Part shown: one piece after another, positions 1 through 7,844 of the stretch
How the letters are laid out: the number at the start of each line of letters is the position of its first letter
Numbering within the stretch: the first letter of the stretch is position 1
Assembly: GCA_029934815.1 (NCBI GenBank)
Contig: JAOZLM010000098.1
Location: forward strand, 1-7,845
DNA length: 7,845 nt
Reading direction: 5' to 3'
Source of the DNA: Desulfocapsa sp.
Lineage (GTDB): Bacteria > Desulfobacterota > Desulfobulbia > Desulfobulbales > Desulfocapsaceae
Translations under genes and position numbers: made by a program
The notes under the pieces: generated by a model
Seen by the model: only the letters and a program-made list of their open reading frames with translations
Told to the model about the DNA's origin: nothing
Databases searched by the model: none

Positions 1-2333
1 GGTGCAGGGCCAAGTATTTCAGCCTCTTTTTTTGCCGCCTTGCGACAGAGCAAAACCACCTGCATGGCACTTGCCTGCACCTGCCCTTCTTTACTTCCTG
101 AAATCTTAATATTTACCATACGCAGATAGGGCGGAAATTTAGGATTGGCTCTAATCTCCATCTCTTTTTCATACAGGCTTTGATAGTCGTGCTGTTTGGC
201 AAGCTGGATGGCATAATGCTCAGGACGTAAAGTCTGCACAATTACACGTCCCGGGAATTCACCTCTTCCTGCACGACCCGCCACCTGCGACAAAAGCTGA
301 TAGGTACGCTCGGCCCCTCTGTAATCCGGAATACTTAAGCCACCATCTGCCCAGATCACACCCACCAGAGTAACATGCGGAAAATCATGCCCTTTGGCAA
401 TCATTTGTGTTCCTATGAGAATATCAATTTCCCTGTTATGCATCTGCTTTAAAAGAGCCAGAAATTTTCGCCTGTCACTTGCTGTATCAGAATCTATTCG
501 TGCGACCCTGGCATCCGGAAATTTTTCCACAATCTCCTGCTCTACCCGCTCAGTGCCAAAGCCAACAGGAATCAGATTGTGCGACTGGCACGACCCGCAA
601 ATCACATCATCCTGTAATGAAAATCCACAATAGTGGCATACCAGCTTTGACTTTCTTTTATGATACGTAAGAGACACATGGCAATGCGTACAGGTAACAG
701 GCTCGCCGCAATCACGGCAGAGATAAGTAGAGGAAAAGCCACGACGATTAAGCAAGAGAATGGTTTGCTTTTGCTGTTGCAGGTTCACCTCAATTTCAGC
801 CTGTAACTGCACGCCAATGGCGTCCCCTCTTTTCTTCGACTCTTTTTCCCGTAAATCAACAACAGTCACTTCCGGAAGCGGACGATTCTCAACCCGCTTA
901 GCCATGGTCAGCAGAGTAAACTTATCCTTTTGCGTTTTAGCATAACTTGAAATTGTCGGAGTACCAGAACCGAGAATAACCACAGCATTGTTCATGTGCC
1001 CACGTAAAATCGCCAGATCCCTTCCCTGATAACGCAAGCCGTCTTCCTGCTTATATGCACCGTCATGTTCTTCATCTACAACGATTAAACCGGGATCTTG
1101 CAAGGGAGCAAACACAGCGGAGCGGGCACCGATTACGATTTTTGCTTTTCCCGAAACTGCAATGCTCCACTGATCATATCGTTCGCCCTGGCTGAGCCCT
1201 GAATGGAGCAAAACCACCTGATCACCAAACCGTGAGACGAAGTGCGCTTCAAGCTGAGTAGCAAGCGCAATTTCCGGAACAAGAATAAGAACATCACGGC
1301 CACAGGCAATGGTACTCGCTGCTGCCTGCAGATAGACTTCAGTCTTGCCACACCCTGTTACGCCATGGAGCAAGAAAGTTGAAAAAGTCTTTTTTTCAAC
1401 TGCCGGTGTAATAACTGAGAGTACTTCTATCTGTTCCTGACTTAAATTTTCTGGTTCCGGGAAAAAGGCCAGCGTTTCCCCAAAAGGATTCCGATAAATT
1501 CGTCGCTGCTGTTTTTGAATCATGCCTCGTTTTTCAAGTTCTTTAAGCGCTTTTGAAGCACCACTATAGGCTTTTCGGATATCACTGGCGGCGACAATAT
1601 CCTGTCCCTGCTGTCCTGCTAATGCGTTTAAAATAAAGAGTGTTTTCAGTAGTGGAACACTCAGTTTTTTCCCATCCACTTCCTGCTTTGCAGCTATCTT
1701 CAGGCACTCTTTTCCAGCCTCTCCTTCTATTGTTTCCGGAAGTTCAACAGTGCAGCTTGTCGTATAACAAAGCTCCCGCTTTTCACTGACAATTTCCCTG
1801 TCCAACACATCAACAACTTCAACTAAACTACTGCTCTTCCATTCTTGTAGGATTACCCTGGTACTTTTATCAGCAAGCACTTTCTTGGTAGCAGCAGCAC
1901 TTAATGCTCCCTTACCGGCAAGCTTTGCAAACCAGTCAGGTTCGGCACCATGCTCTTGCGGCCATACAGTCAAAAGCTTATGGCCAGCTTCTGTTAGTCG
2001 TAAAATTTTATGGTTTCGCTGAGTCAAGCCGCCAGGAAGCGCAGTTTTAATAACTTCGCCAATGGGAAAATGGTAATACGATGCAATCCACCTGAAAAAC
2101 GGAACCAGATTTTCAGGAAAGAGAGGGCTTGAATCAAGGAATTTCAGAACAGGACGAATGCGATACCCGACATCCTCTTCAGGCAGTACCGACAGCACAT
2201 AGCCGGTAATACGCTGCCTGCCCATTGGCACGAGCACACGTCGCCCCACAGGATCTCCGACCTCTTCAATCTCACAAGAGTATGAAAGAGTGTTTTGTAA
2301 TGGCGCAGCAACAGCTACTTCTATTCTACTCAA
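1..2333 (-). CDS. priA: Primosomal protein N' (PriA helicase), 3' end beyond the window
   Basis: PriA is a 3'-5' superfamily 2 DNA helicase that recognises stalled or D-loop forks and reloads the replicative helicase. The frame is open from 2333 to the left edge, giving 777 residues. The N-terminus (SRIEVAVAAPLQNTLSY) matches the start of the 3'-DNA-end-binding domain. The helicase core has Walker A GVTGCGKT at residues 324-331, DEEH at 420-423 in the typical DEEHDGAYKQ context, and motif VI QVAGRAGR at 683-690. Between the lobes all eight zinc-binding cysteines are present as four CxxC pairs (539/542, 548/551, 566/569, 579/582). The sequence stops in EILGPA; by comparison with E. coli PriA about 55-60 residues of the C-terminal domain are missing because the window ends, not because the gene is broken. 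The start is TTG at 2333-2331: no ATG or GTG lies between the in-frame upstream stop and the conserved N-terminus. It lies 51 nt downstream of the AAA-ATPase-like gene and is probably co-transcribed with it. Confidence 0.96.
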   Translation of the reverse strand, partial: MSRIEVAVAAPLQNTLSYSCEIEEVGDPVGRRVLVPMGRQRITGYVLSVLPEEDVGYRIRPVLKFLDSSPLFPENLVPFFRWIASYYHFPIGEVIKTALPGGLTQRNHKILRLTEAGHKLLTVWPQEHGAEPDWFAKLAGKGALSAAATKKVLADKSTRVILQEWKSSSLVEVVDVLDREIVSEKRELCYTTSCTVELPETIEGEAGKECLKIAAKQEVDGKKLSVPLLKTLFILNALAGQQGQDIVAASDIRKAYSGASKALKELEKRGMIQKQQRRIYRNPFGETLAFFPEPENLSQEQIEVLSVITPAVEKKTFSTFLLHGVTGCGKTEVYLQAAASTIACGRDVLILVPEIALATQLEAHFVSRFGDQVVLLHSGLSQGERYDQWSIAVSGKAKIVIGARSAVFAPLQDPGLIVVDEEHDGAYKQEDGLRYQGRDLAILRGHMNNAVVILGSGTPTISSYAKTQKDKFTLLTMAKRVENRPLPEVTVVDLREKESKKRGDAIGVQLQAEIEVNLQQQKQTILLLNRRGFSSTYLCRDCGEPVTCTHCHVSLTYHKRKSKLVCHYCGFSLQDDVICGSCQSHNLIPVGFGTERVEQEIVEKFPDARVARIDSDTASDRRKFLALLKQMHNREIDILIGTQMIAKGHDFPHVTLVGVIWADGGLSIPDYRGAERTYQLLSQVAGRAGRGEFPGRVIVQTLRPEHYAIQLAKQHDYQSLYEKEMEIRANPKFPPYLRMVNIKISGSKEGQVQASAMQVVLLCRKAAKKEAEILGPA

Positions 2334-2345
2334 GATTAATTTTCG

Positions 2346-2350
2346 CTCTT
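2346..2350 (-). promoter_or_regulatory. Weak candidate ribosome-binding site for priA
   Basis: On the minus strand AAGAG lies 12 nt before the TTG codon at 2333. The spacing is longer than usual and the match to the Shine-Dalgarno consensus is short. With the rare start codon, this suggests modest translation initiation or partial dependence on ribosomes finishing the upstream gene 51 nt away. That last point is inference. Confidence 0.3.
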
Positions 2351-2384
2351 TTAGAAATTCAACAAATAACCGGAAAGGATTCGA

Positions 2385-3902
2385 TTAACTGACCTGTTTG
2401 CATTCAAAATGTGTTAATTTTTTGTCTTTGGAATTAAGAACAATGGACAGCATGTAAGCATTTTTCCCTTCACCCAGAAGCCGCTGAAGAGAATCACTTT
2501 TAACCTGTTGCGGCGTTACCTCAGATCCATCAACGGAAAAATCCAGAAAATATATATTCTTTCTTGATAGAAGTGTAAGCGAAAGTTTCTTTTTATTACT
2601 GCCTGCTTTAATAATCATCTCAAAACCAAGGCTTGCCAGACAGGTATACAATATACTGCCCATATACCCATGGTCACCGTCTTTATATGGAGAAGAAACA
2701 GAAGAGAAGAAAGTGCTGAGCGTATTCTTCAATAGGGGCATATTGTTATTTTCAAAAGCTGAAAAGATATTTACCTGAAATTTCCCCTTCCCGCTTGTAG
2801 CACCCGTTAACGCATCTAAAAAGTAATCATTTAGTGAACACCTTGTTTCCAGGTTGGGATATGAGAGCGTGTAAAGAGTAACTGCACCGGCATTCCCGGT
2901 ATTCTTGATAGTCAGGTATCCCGTCTGATATAAAACTGATTCCAGTGCTGGGTTTTCAATATCAAAGTTATCAAGAACAGAACTGCTAACCGTTAACCCT
3001 TCCAGCTGCGGGATAAAATAGTCCTGCTGCAAAGCCAGCTTTGCGGGTAAGACAGGAGGATTGGACTTAAACCAATAGTTATCGAACTTACAATGATTTT
3101 TGAGGAATAACAGAATATCAAAGGGGTTATAGACACTTTCACCGGGATAGTTATAGCCTCCATACCACTCTTTCAGTTTTTCCTTATCTACATTTTGTAA
3201 AAGGCTGAAAAAAATCGTATCAAGATCGTACTGCGTGTAGCCGCAGATGCCGGCAAATTCTTCACTGAATGTGATATCTTCCAGATTATTCAAACCGGAA
3301 AAAAGGGAGAGATCTGCACTCCTTGTTATTCCTGCAATAAAAACAAATTTAAGATGCTCGTCATTATCATTAATGGAACTATAGATTTTATCAAGAGCTT
3401 CTCTTGCCTCCTGAACCCGTTCGCTCTGATCGATATTATCCAGTATACATTTATCGTATTCATCAATCAGAACAACAACTCTCTGGCTGAACTTATTATG
3501 ACATTTTTTAATCAGTTCAGTTAAAACAGCACCGATATCTGTTGTGTCCCCGCAACTAACATGCAATCGCTCCTGGTTGGATTGAAGCATCTCAAGAATT
3601 GCCTTTTCTACATCCGGAACCGTTTGCGAGACACCTGCAAAGCTGAGTTTAATAACAGGATATTTTACCTGCCAGTCCCACCGTTCATACGCTGCAAGCC
3701 CCCGAAACAACTTCTTCTGCCCTTCAAAAAGTGCCTGTAACGTAGAGATAAACAGACTTTTCCCAAAACGTCTGGGCCGTGCTAAAAAATAATATGCTCC
3801 TTTTTCAACGAGATCCAGAGCCATGGCAGTTTTATCAATGTAGAAAAAATTTTCTTCTCGTATGGTAGAGAATGTCTGAATTCCGACAGGAAGTTTTCGC
3901 AT
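2385..3902 (-). CDS. AAA-ATPase-like protein with degenerate PD-(D/E)XK nuclease-like C-terminal domain (DUF1703 type)
   Basis: A 505-residue protein of the AAA-ATPase_like / PD-(D/E)XK (DUF1703) family, whose members are often multi-copy and whose cellular role is not established. It opens with the family signature RKLPVGIQTFSTIREENFFYIDKT-type block (residues 2-25). A Walker A-like RPRRFGKS follows at 42-49, then Walker B VVLIDEYD at 143-150 and a sensor-like segment FIAGITRSADLSLFSGLNNL from about 188. The C-terminal part (about 410-505) aligns with the nuclease-like domain, but the expected GRID-type motif reads KKLS (438-442 region) and the expected E-F-K reads DFS (454-456), so the catalytic acid and lysine appear lost. 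No signal peptide or membrane segment is seen; it is probably cytoplasmic. I chose the ATG at 3902 because GAGAGAG lies 6 nt upstream; a TTG five codons earlier (3917) overlaps that site and is less likely. The gene is AT-richer than its neighbours (38% GC over 2401-2880), suggesting horizontal acquisition. Family assignment is firm; function is unknown. Confidence 0.9.
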   Translation of the reverse strand: MRKLPVGIQTFSTIREENFFYIDKTAMALDLVEKGAYYFLARPRRFGKSLFISTLQALFEGQKKLFRGLAAYERWDWQVKYPVIKLSFAGVSQTVPDVEKAILEMLQSNQERLHVSCGDTTDIGAVLTELIKKCHNKFSQRVVVLIDEYDKCILDNIDQSERVQEAREALDKIYSSINDNDEHLKFVFIAGITRSADLSLFSGLNNLEDITFSEEFAGICGYTQYDLDTIFFSLLQNVDKEKLKEWYGGYNYPGESVYNPFDILLFLKNHCKFDNYWFKSNPPVLPAKLALQQDYFIPQLEGLTVSSSVLDNFDIENPALESVLYQTGYLTIKNTGNAGAVTLYTLSYPNLETRCSLNDYFLDALTGATSGKGKFQVNIFSAFENNNMPLLKNTLSTFFSSVSSPYKDGDHGYMGSILYTCLASLGFEMIIKAGSNKKKLSLTLLSRKNIYFLDFSVDGSEVTPQQVKSDSLQRLLGEGKNAYMLSIVLNSKDKKLTHFECKQVS

Positions 3903-3908
3903 AATAAG

Positions 3909-3915
3909 CTCTCTC
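3909..3915 (-). promoter_or_regulatory. Ribosome-binding site deciding the start of the AAA-ATPase-like gene
   Basis: GAGAGAG on the minus strand sits 6 nt before the ATG at 3902-3900, good Shine-Dalgarno placement. It overlaps the alternative in-frame TTG at 3917-3915, which therefore is unlikely to be the start. Confidence 0.6.
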
Positions 3916-3922
3916 AAACAGA

Positions 3923-3943
3923 AATTTGGGGACTGTACAAATT
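3923..3943. repeat. Short inverted repeat upstream of the AAA-ATPase-like gene
   Basis: Perfect 6-bp arms AATTTG (3923-3928) and CAAATT (3938-3943) flank a 9-nt spacer, ending 20 nt before the gene's ATG. It could be a repressor operator or a hairpin in the 5' leader. The GGGGACTGTAC core also recalls, from memory, short sequences scattered around REP-associated transposase genes; that resemblance is unverified. Six-bp arms can arise by chance. Confidence 0.3.
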
Positions 3944-4008
3944 AGCCTCGATCGTTTTGCATCTTAACTAAAATGGATCAAAAAAACGTTAAAAGTTTCA
4001 CACAACAC

Positions 4009-4049
4009 ATGATATACGGTTTATTTTTTGACGAATATTATTATATCAT
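4009..4049. repeat. Inverted repeat just upstream of hrpA
   Basis: Perfect 8-bp arms ATGATATA (4009-4016) and TATATCAT (4042-4049) are separated by 25 nt. The right arm ends two bases before the hrpA Shine-Dalgarno sequence. It may be an operator with widely spaced half-sites or an mRNA stem next to the ribosome-binding site. The arms are AT-rich, so the RNA stem would be weak, and chance occurrence is possible. Confidence 0.3.
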
Positions 4050-4050
4050 C

Positions 4051-4054
4051 AGGG
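4051..4054 (+). promoter_or_regulatory. Ribosome-binding site of hrpA
   Basis: AGGG stands 4 nt before the ATG at 4059. The spacing is slightly short but it is the only purine-rich Shine-Dalgarno match in the leader, and it supports this ATG as the start. Confidence 0.5.
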
Positions 4055-4058
4055 CATA

Positions 4059-7000
4059 ATGAACAAACGACTTTCACAAAACATACTAACTGAAGAACTG
4101 CCCATCCTTTCCTACCGGAAAGACTTCCTTGAGCTCCTGCAAAAACATCAGGTAATTGTAGTCTCAGGTGAAACCGGATCCGGCAAAACCACCCAACTCC
4201 CTCAATTTTGTCTGGAGTGCTTTCCTGAGGACTCTACTCTTATCGGCTGCACCCAGCCTCGTCGTGTTGCAGCAACTTCAGTTGCGGCAAGAGTTGCCAC
4301 TGAGCTAAAGGATAATGGGCATCTGGTTGCCTATAAAATCCGATTTCATGATAAAACCAGCAAAAATACCCGCATCAAGTTTATGACTGACGGTGTTTTG
4401 CTTGCCGAAACCAGAAAAGATCCACAACTCAAAAAATATGGCGTCATAATAATCGATGAGGCACACGAAAGAAGCCTGAATATTGATTTTTTGCTGGGAT
4501 ATTTAAAGAAACTGCTGCCAACACGCCCGGATCTTAAGCTTATCATCACATCTGCCACAATTGACACATCTATTTTTGCCGCTCACTTTAATGATGCGCC
4601 AATTCTTAATGTTGAAGGCAGGAGTTTTCCCGTTGAGGTGCAATATCTGGAACCCCCTTCCGAGGATAATGACGAGGGTTCTTACGTTGACTTATGTGTG
4701 GAGAGTATCTGTAAACTGCATCAGACACAAATTCCTGAAGACACACTGGTTTTCCTGCCAACGGAAAAAGATATCCGGGAATGTTGCGGGCTGCTTGAAG
4801 GCAAACTGCCGGAAGCTCTTGTATTGCCAATGTTTGGAAGATTGCAGGCAGCGGATCAGAAAAAGATTTTCAAACAATCCTCCAAAACCAAAATTGTGGT
4901 GGCAACCAACGTTGCTGAAACATCAATCACTGTGCCGGGAATCCGTTATGTGATCGATACCGGACTTGCCCGTATATCCCAATACAATGTAAGGGCACGT
5001 ACAACCAGTCTTCCCATCACCAGAATTTCAAAGGCTAGTGCCGACCAGCGAAAAGGACGATGCGGCCGGATTGGGCCCGGTATCTGCATTCGCCTCTATT
5101 CAGAAGAAGATTACGAAAACAGAGAGCAGTACACCCTGCCTGAAATAAAACGCTCTAATCTTGCTGATGTAATCCTGCAAATGATCAGCATGAACCTAGG
5201 TTCTCCTTTTGATTTTCCCTTTATAGAACCACCCCACCCCGGTGCCATCCGTGACGGTTATGCCCTTTTAAAAGAGCTTGGTGCCTTGCAGGGGGATAAC
5301 AAGTTAAACAGTACCGGTCAGATCATGGCCAGGCTGCCAATCGATCCGCAGATATCACGGATTTTGATTGCCGCAAGGGAAAACAACTGCGTTCGTGAAA
5401 TCAAAGTTATAGCCCCGGCTCTTGCCATTCAGGATCCTCGTGTACGTCCGGCAGAACGTGAAAAAGAGGCGGATAATGCCCATAAAATATTTGCCCATGA
5501 ACATTCTGATTTCCTGGCTCTTTTAAAAATCTGGGATCTGTTTCATAACGTAAAAGAAAAAGGCCTTTCCTGGAGCCGCTTAAAGAAATTCTGCAAAGCC
5601 CACTTCCTCTCCTTTCAACGTATGCGTGAATGGATGGATCTGCACGAACAGCTCGGCCGTATCCTTGAACGCGAGAAAGGATTTATCAATAACAAAAAAG
5701 AAGCGTCCTATACTGCCGTCCACAAAAGTTTATGTACCGGTTTTGTGAGAAACATTGGCCTCAAAAAGGAAAAAGAGAAAAAACTCTATCAGGGAGCAGG
5801 TGGAAAAGAGTTTATGATATTCCCCGGCTCACACCAGTTTAACAGCGCAGGTCGCTGGATTATCGGCGCCTCCTTCCTTGAAACAAACCGCCTCTATAGC
5901 CTCACTGTTGCAGATATTGATGAAAAATGGCTTATCGAAACAGCAGATCATCTCTGTCGCAGATCCTGGTCAAATCCCCGCTGGAGCAAAAAAAGCGGAC
6001 AGGTGATAGCCGATGAAAAAATAACACTCTTTGGCTTAATTATCACCGCTGACAAGATGGTGAACTTTGGCCGGACATCAAAATCAAATCAGGTGGAAGC
6101 GAGACAAATCTTTATTCAGCATGCACTTCTTGAAAATGAAATGTTGGGAGACTATCCTTTTCTCAAGCATAACCTGAAGCTTCTGACCCATTGGCAGCAA
6201 ACCGAAGAGCGGTTACGCAAACGGAATTTACTGGTGGACGATACGACACTGCATCTTTTTTATGATAATCGCCTGCCAGTATCAGTATACGATAAATTCA
6301 CCTTAAACCGTTTTTTGCGAGGCAAAAAAGATCACAGCTTCCTTGAAATGACAGAAAAGGACATCCTTGGTCGTAAACCAGATGATAGAGAACTTCAGGA
6401 TTTCCCTAAACAACTAACCCTTGGTACCCGTAAACTTCGCCTTCAATATAACCTCTCTCCAGGTGAAGAGGATGATGGAGTAACCGTTCGTATTCCACTT
6501 GATGATGTGGACAATTTCAGTGCTTCCGTATTTGAATGGCTGGTTCCCGGCCTGCTCAAGGAAAAAGTGACGTTTTTATTAAAGGGACTTCCCAAACGTA
6601 TCCGTAAACACCTTATTCCAATAAATAATACTGTGGATCTTTTGCTTGATGACAGCAGTCATTACGAAGGCTCTCTTCTGCAGGCCCTTGAAAAGGGAAT
6701 CCAAAAACGATTTCAACTCCATGTCGGTCGTGGTGACTGGCCAGTAGCTCTCCCAGCCCACCTCTTAATGCGCTATCAACTCTTCGACGCAAACGGCAGA
6801 GAAGTAACTGCCGGAAGAGAACTGCACAGCTTAAAAACAAGCATTAATGCCGCACCATCCAAAACAATTCAACCAGTACAAAAGAGCAAGCAGAATCTGG
6901 AACGCTGGCAAAACAAAATCTACAGCACATGGGATTTTACCGGGCTGGAAAGAAGAACACCGCTTTTTACCAAAGATAAAGAAATTGCGGGATACCTCTA

Positions 7001-7844
7001 CCCCACTTTACATGTTGAACGAAATAAAGGTGGGGTCGCAATCACCTTTGAATCAGATAGATCGCGTTCAACCCGGGGGAACATTGAAGGGATGTTGTTC
7101 CTCTACCAACTGCACTTTAAGGATCAGTTTAAAAACCTGAAAAAATATTGCCATACCTCACTCTCAGGGCCTTCTTCTTTCTGGCTGGCCAATCTTCTTG
7201 GCAACAGACAGGAGGCTGCGGCAAATCTCCTGCATTTTATTATGAAATCGCTTTTCAGTCAGGATATCGAAAATATTCCTGATAAAGAAACATTTGATAA
7301 CACAATCAAAAAAGTAACGCAGGAAGGGCTATACAAAAAGGGACGACAAACTTGCGACACGGTGATGCTGGTATTACGAAAACGAAAAGAGCTGGCCGAT
7401 CACATCTCACGTTTTGCAGCCCTTGCTCAAAAAAGCAAAACCTATAACAAGGAACAATTTCTGGAATATGACAAGCTCTCCGAAGAGATCCTCAGCAACG
7501 ATTTTCTTACTACAAGCAGCCTTACAGAACTTGAAAACTGCTCCCGGTTCTTCCAGGCCTTAATGATCAGAATTGAACGTGCCTACACAAGTCTGCATAA
7601 AGATACAAACAAGGCAAAGCAACTGACCCCCTATCTGCACAAAATTGAAAGCCTGCCGGACAATATATCATCCATGCCTGCAGAGTGCAGAGAGGAAGTG
7701 ACTGTGTTTAAAACCATGCTCAATGAATTTCGGGTGACTGTTTTTGCTCCGGAATTACCGGGAAGTGGTCAGGTTTCTGCAAAGAAATTAAAAAAGCAGT
7801 GGTTGCAGATTCAGTCTGTCTGCCCTTGCCGCCTTCCTTCTTAG
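4059..7844 (+). CDS. hrpA: ATP-dependent RNA helicase HrpA (DEAH box), complete
   Basis: A 1261-residue DEAH/RHA-type RNA helicase, close to the about 1300 residues of E. coli HrpA. The family unwinds RNA with ATP; in E. coli HrpA is linked to fimbrial mRNA processing and to rescue of collided ribosomes. The motifs appear in order: Walker A GETGSGKTT (37-45), Ia TQPRRVAA (65-72), DEAH (133-136), SAT (165-167), motif V TNVAETSIT (283-291) and motif VI QRKGRCGR (330-337), the cysteine-containing form typical of HrpA. An HA2 helical region follows at about 395-500, then an OB-fold-like region (about 553-640, with YQGAGGKEFMIFPGS) and the long HrpA-specific C-terminal domain (DUF3418, about 660-1250), which separates HrpA from the shorter HrpB and from eukaryotic DEAH proteins. 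The extreme C-terminus (VSAKKLKKQW) has the usual family ending plus a short unusual tail. No broken motif is seen. It is transcribed away from priA and appears monocistronic within the window; what follows is not visible. Confidence 0.97.
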   Translation: MNKRLSQNILTEELPILSYRKDFLELLQKHQVIVVSGETGSGKTTQLPQFCLECFPEDSTLIGCTQPRRVAATSVAARVATELKDNGHLVAYKIRFHDKTSKNTRIKFMTDGVLLAETRKDPQLKKYGVIIIDEAHERSLNIDFLLGYLKKLLPTRPDLKLIITSATIDTSIFAAHFNDAPILNVEGRSFPVEVQYLEPPSEDNDEGSYVDLCVESICKLHQTQIPEDTLVFLPTEKDIRECCGLLEGKLPEALVLPMFGRLQAADQKKIFKQSSKTKIVVATNVAETSITVPGIRYVIDTGLARISQYNVRARTTSLPITRISKASADQRKGRCGRIGPGICIRLYSEEDYENREQYTLPEIKRSNLADVILQMISMNLGSPFDFPFIEPPHPGAIRDGYALLKELGALQGDNKLNSTGQIMARLPIDPQISRILIAARENNCVREIKVIAPALAIQDPRVRPAEREKEADNAHKIFAHEHSDFLALLKIWDLFHNVKEKGLSWSRLKKFCKAHFLSFQRMREWMDLHEQLGRILEREKGFINNKKEASYTAVHKSLCTGFVRNIGLKKEKEKKLYQGAGGKEFMIFPGSHQFNSAGRWIIGASFLETNRLYSLTVADIDEKWLIETADHLCRRSWSNPRWSKKSGQVIADEKITLFGLIITADKMVNFGRTSKSNQVEARQIFIQHALLENEMLGDYPFLKHNLKLLTHWQQTEERLRKRNLLVDDTTLHLFYDNRLPVSVYDKFTLNRFLRGKKDHSFLEMTEKDILGRKPDDRELQDFPKQLTLGTRKLRLQYNLSPGEEDDGVTVRIPLDDVDNFSASVFEWLVPGLLKEKVTFLLKGLPKRIRKHLIPINNTVDLLLDDSSHYEGSLLQALEKGIQKRFQLHVGRGDWPVALPAHLLMRYQLFDANGREVTAGRELHSLKTSINAAPSKTIQPVQKSKQNLERWQNKIYSTWDFTGLERRTPLFTKDKEIAGYLYPTLHVERNKGGVAITFESDRSRSTRGNIEGMLFLYQLHFKDQFKNLKKYCHTSLSGPSSFWLANLLGNRQEAAANLLHFIMKSLFSQDIENIPDKETFDNTIKKVTQEGLYKKGRQTCDTVMLVLRKRKELADHISRFAALAQKSKTYNKEQFLEYDKLSEEILSNDFLTTSSLTELENCSRFFQALMIRIERAYTSLHKDTNKAKQLTPYLHKIESLPDNISSMPAECREEVTVFKTMLNEFRVTVFAPELPGSGQVSAKKLKKQWLQIQSVCPCRLPS

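Larger units (their letters stand above)
3903..4058. promoter_or_regulatory. Divergent intergenic region between the AAA-ATPase-like gene and hrpA
   Basis: This 156-nt AT-rich spacer must contain the promoter(s) for the minus-strand pair and for hrpA, since the genes diverge here. I could not identify a convincing -35/-10 pair for either direction. AT-rich blocks that could serve as -10 elements occur at 4011-4017 and 4036-4046. Two inverted repeats lie in the spacer and are listed separately. No small gene is apparent in it. Confidence 0.6.

Noticed and set aside
394..945. Plus-strand open frames of 60-80 codons across the left part of the window
   Set aside because: They lie antisense to priA, whose zinc-binding and helicase motifs are unmistakable in the minus frame; the plus-strand translations look like no protein family.
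1133..1351. Minus-strand 72-codon frame
   Set aside because: It is an alternative frame within priA, overlapping the coding sequence for the Walker A to DEEH region.
1..2333. priA as a pseudogene because it has no stop codon in the window
   Set aside because: The frame is continuous from start to left edge with all motifs intact; the missing end is simply outside the window.
2385..4058. The priA / AAA-ATPase-like / hrpA cluster as a dedicated defence system
   Set aside because: priA and hrpA look like ordinary full-length housekeeping helicases on opposite strands, and there is no companion toxin, nuclease, methylase or integrase gene; only the middle gene is accessory.
4028..4060. TTGACG as -35 with CATAAT as -10 for hrpA
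   Set aside because: The spacing is 21 nt and the -10 would overlap the ATG and follow the ribosome-binding site, implying a leaderless start inconsistent with the Shine-Dalgarno sequence.
4561..4953. 130-codon plus-strand frame and overlapping minus-strand frames inside hrpA
   Set aside because: They overlap the conserved helicase domain of hrpA in another frame and have the composition of shadow translations.
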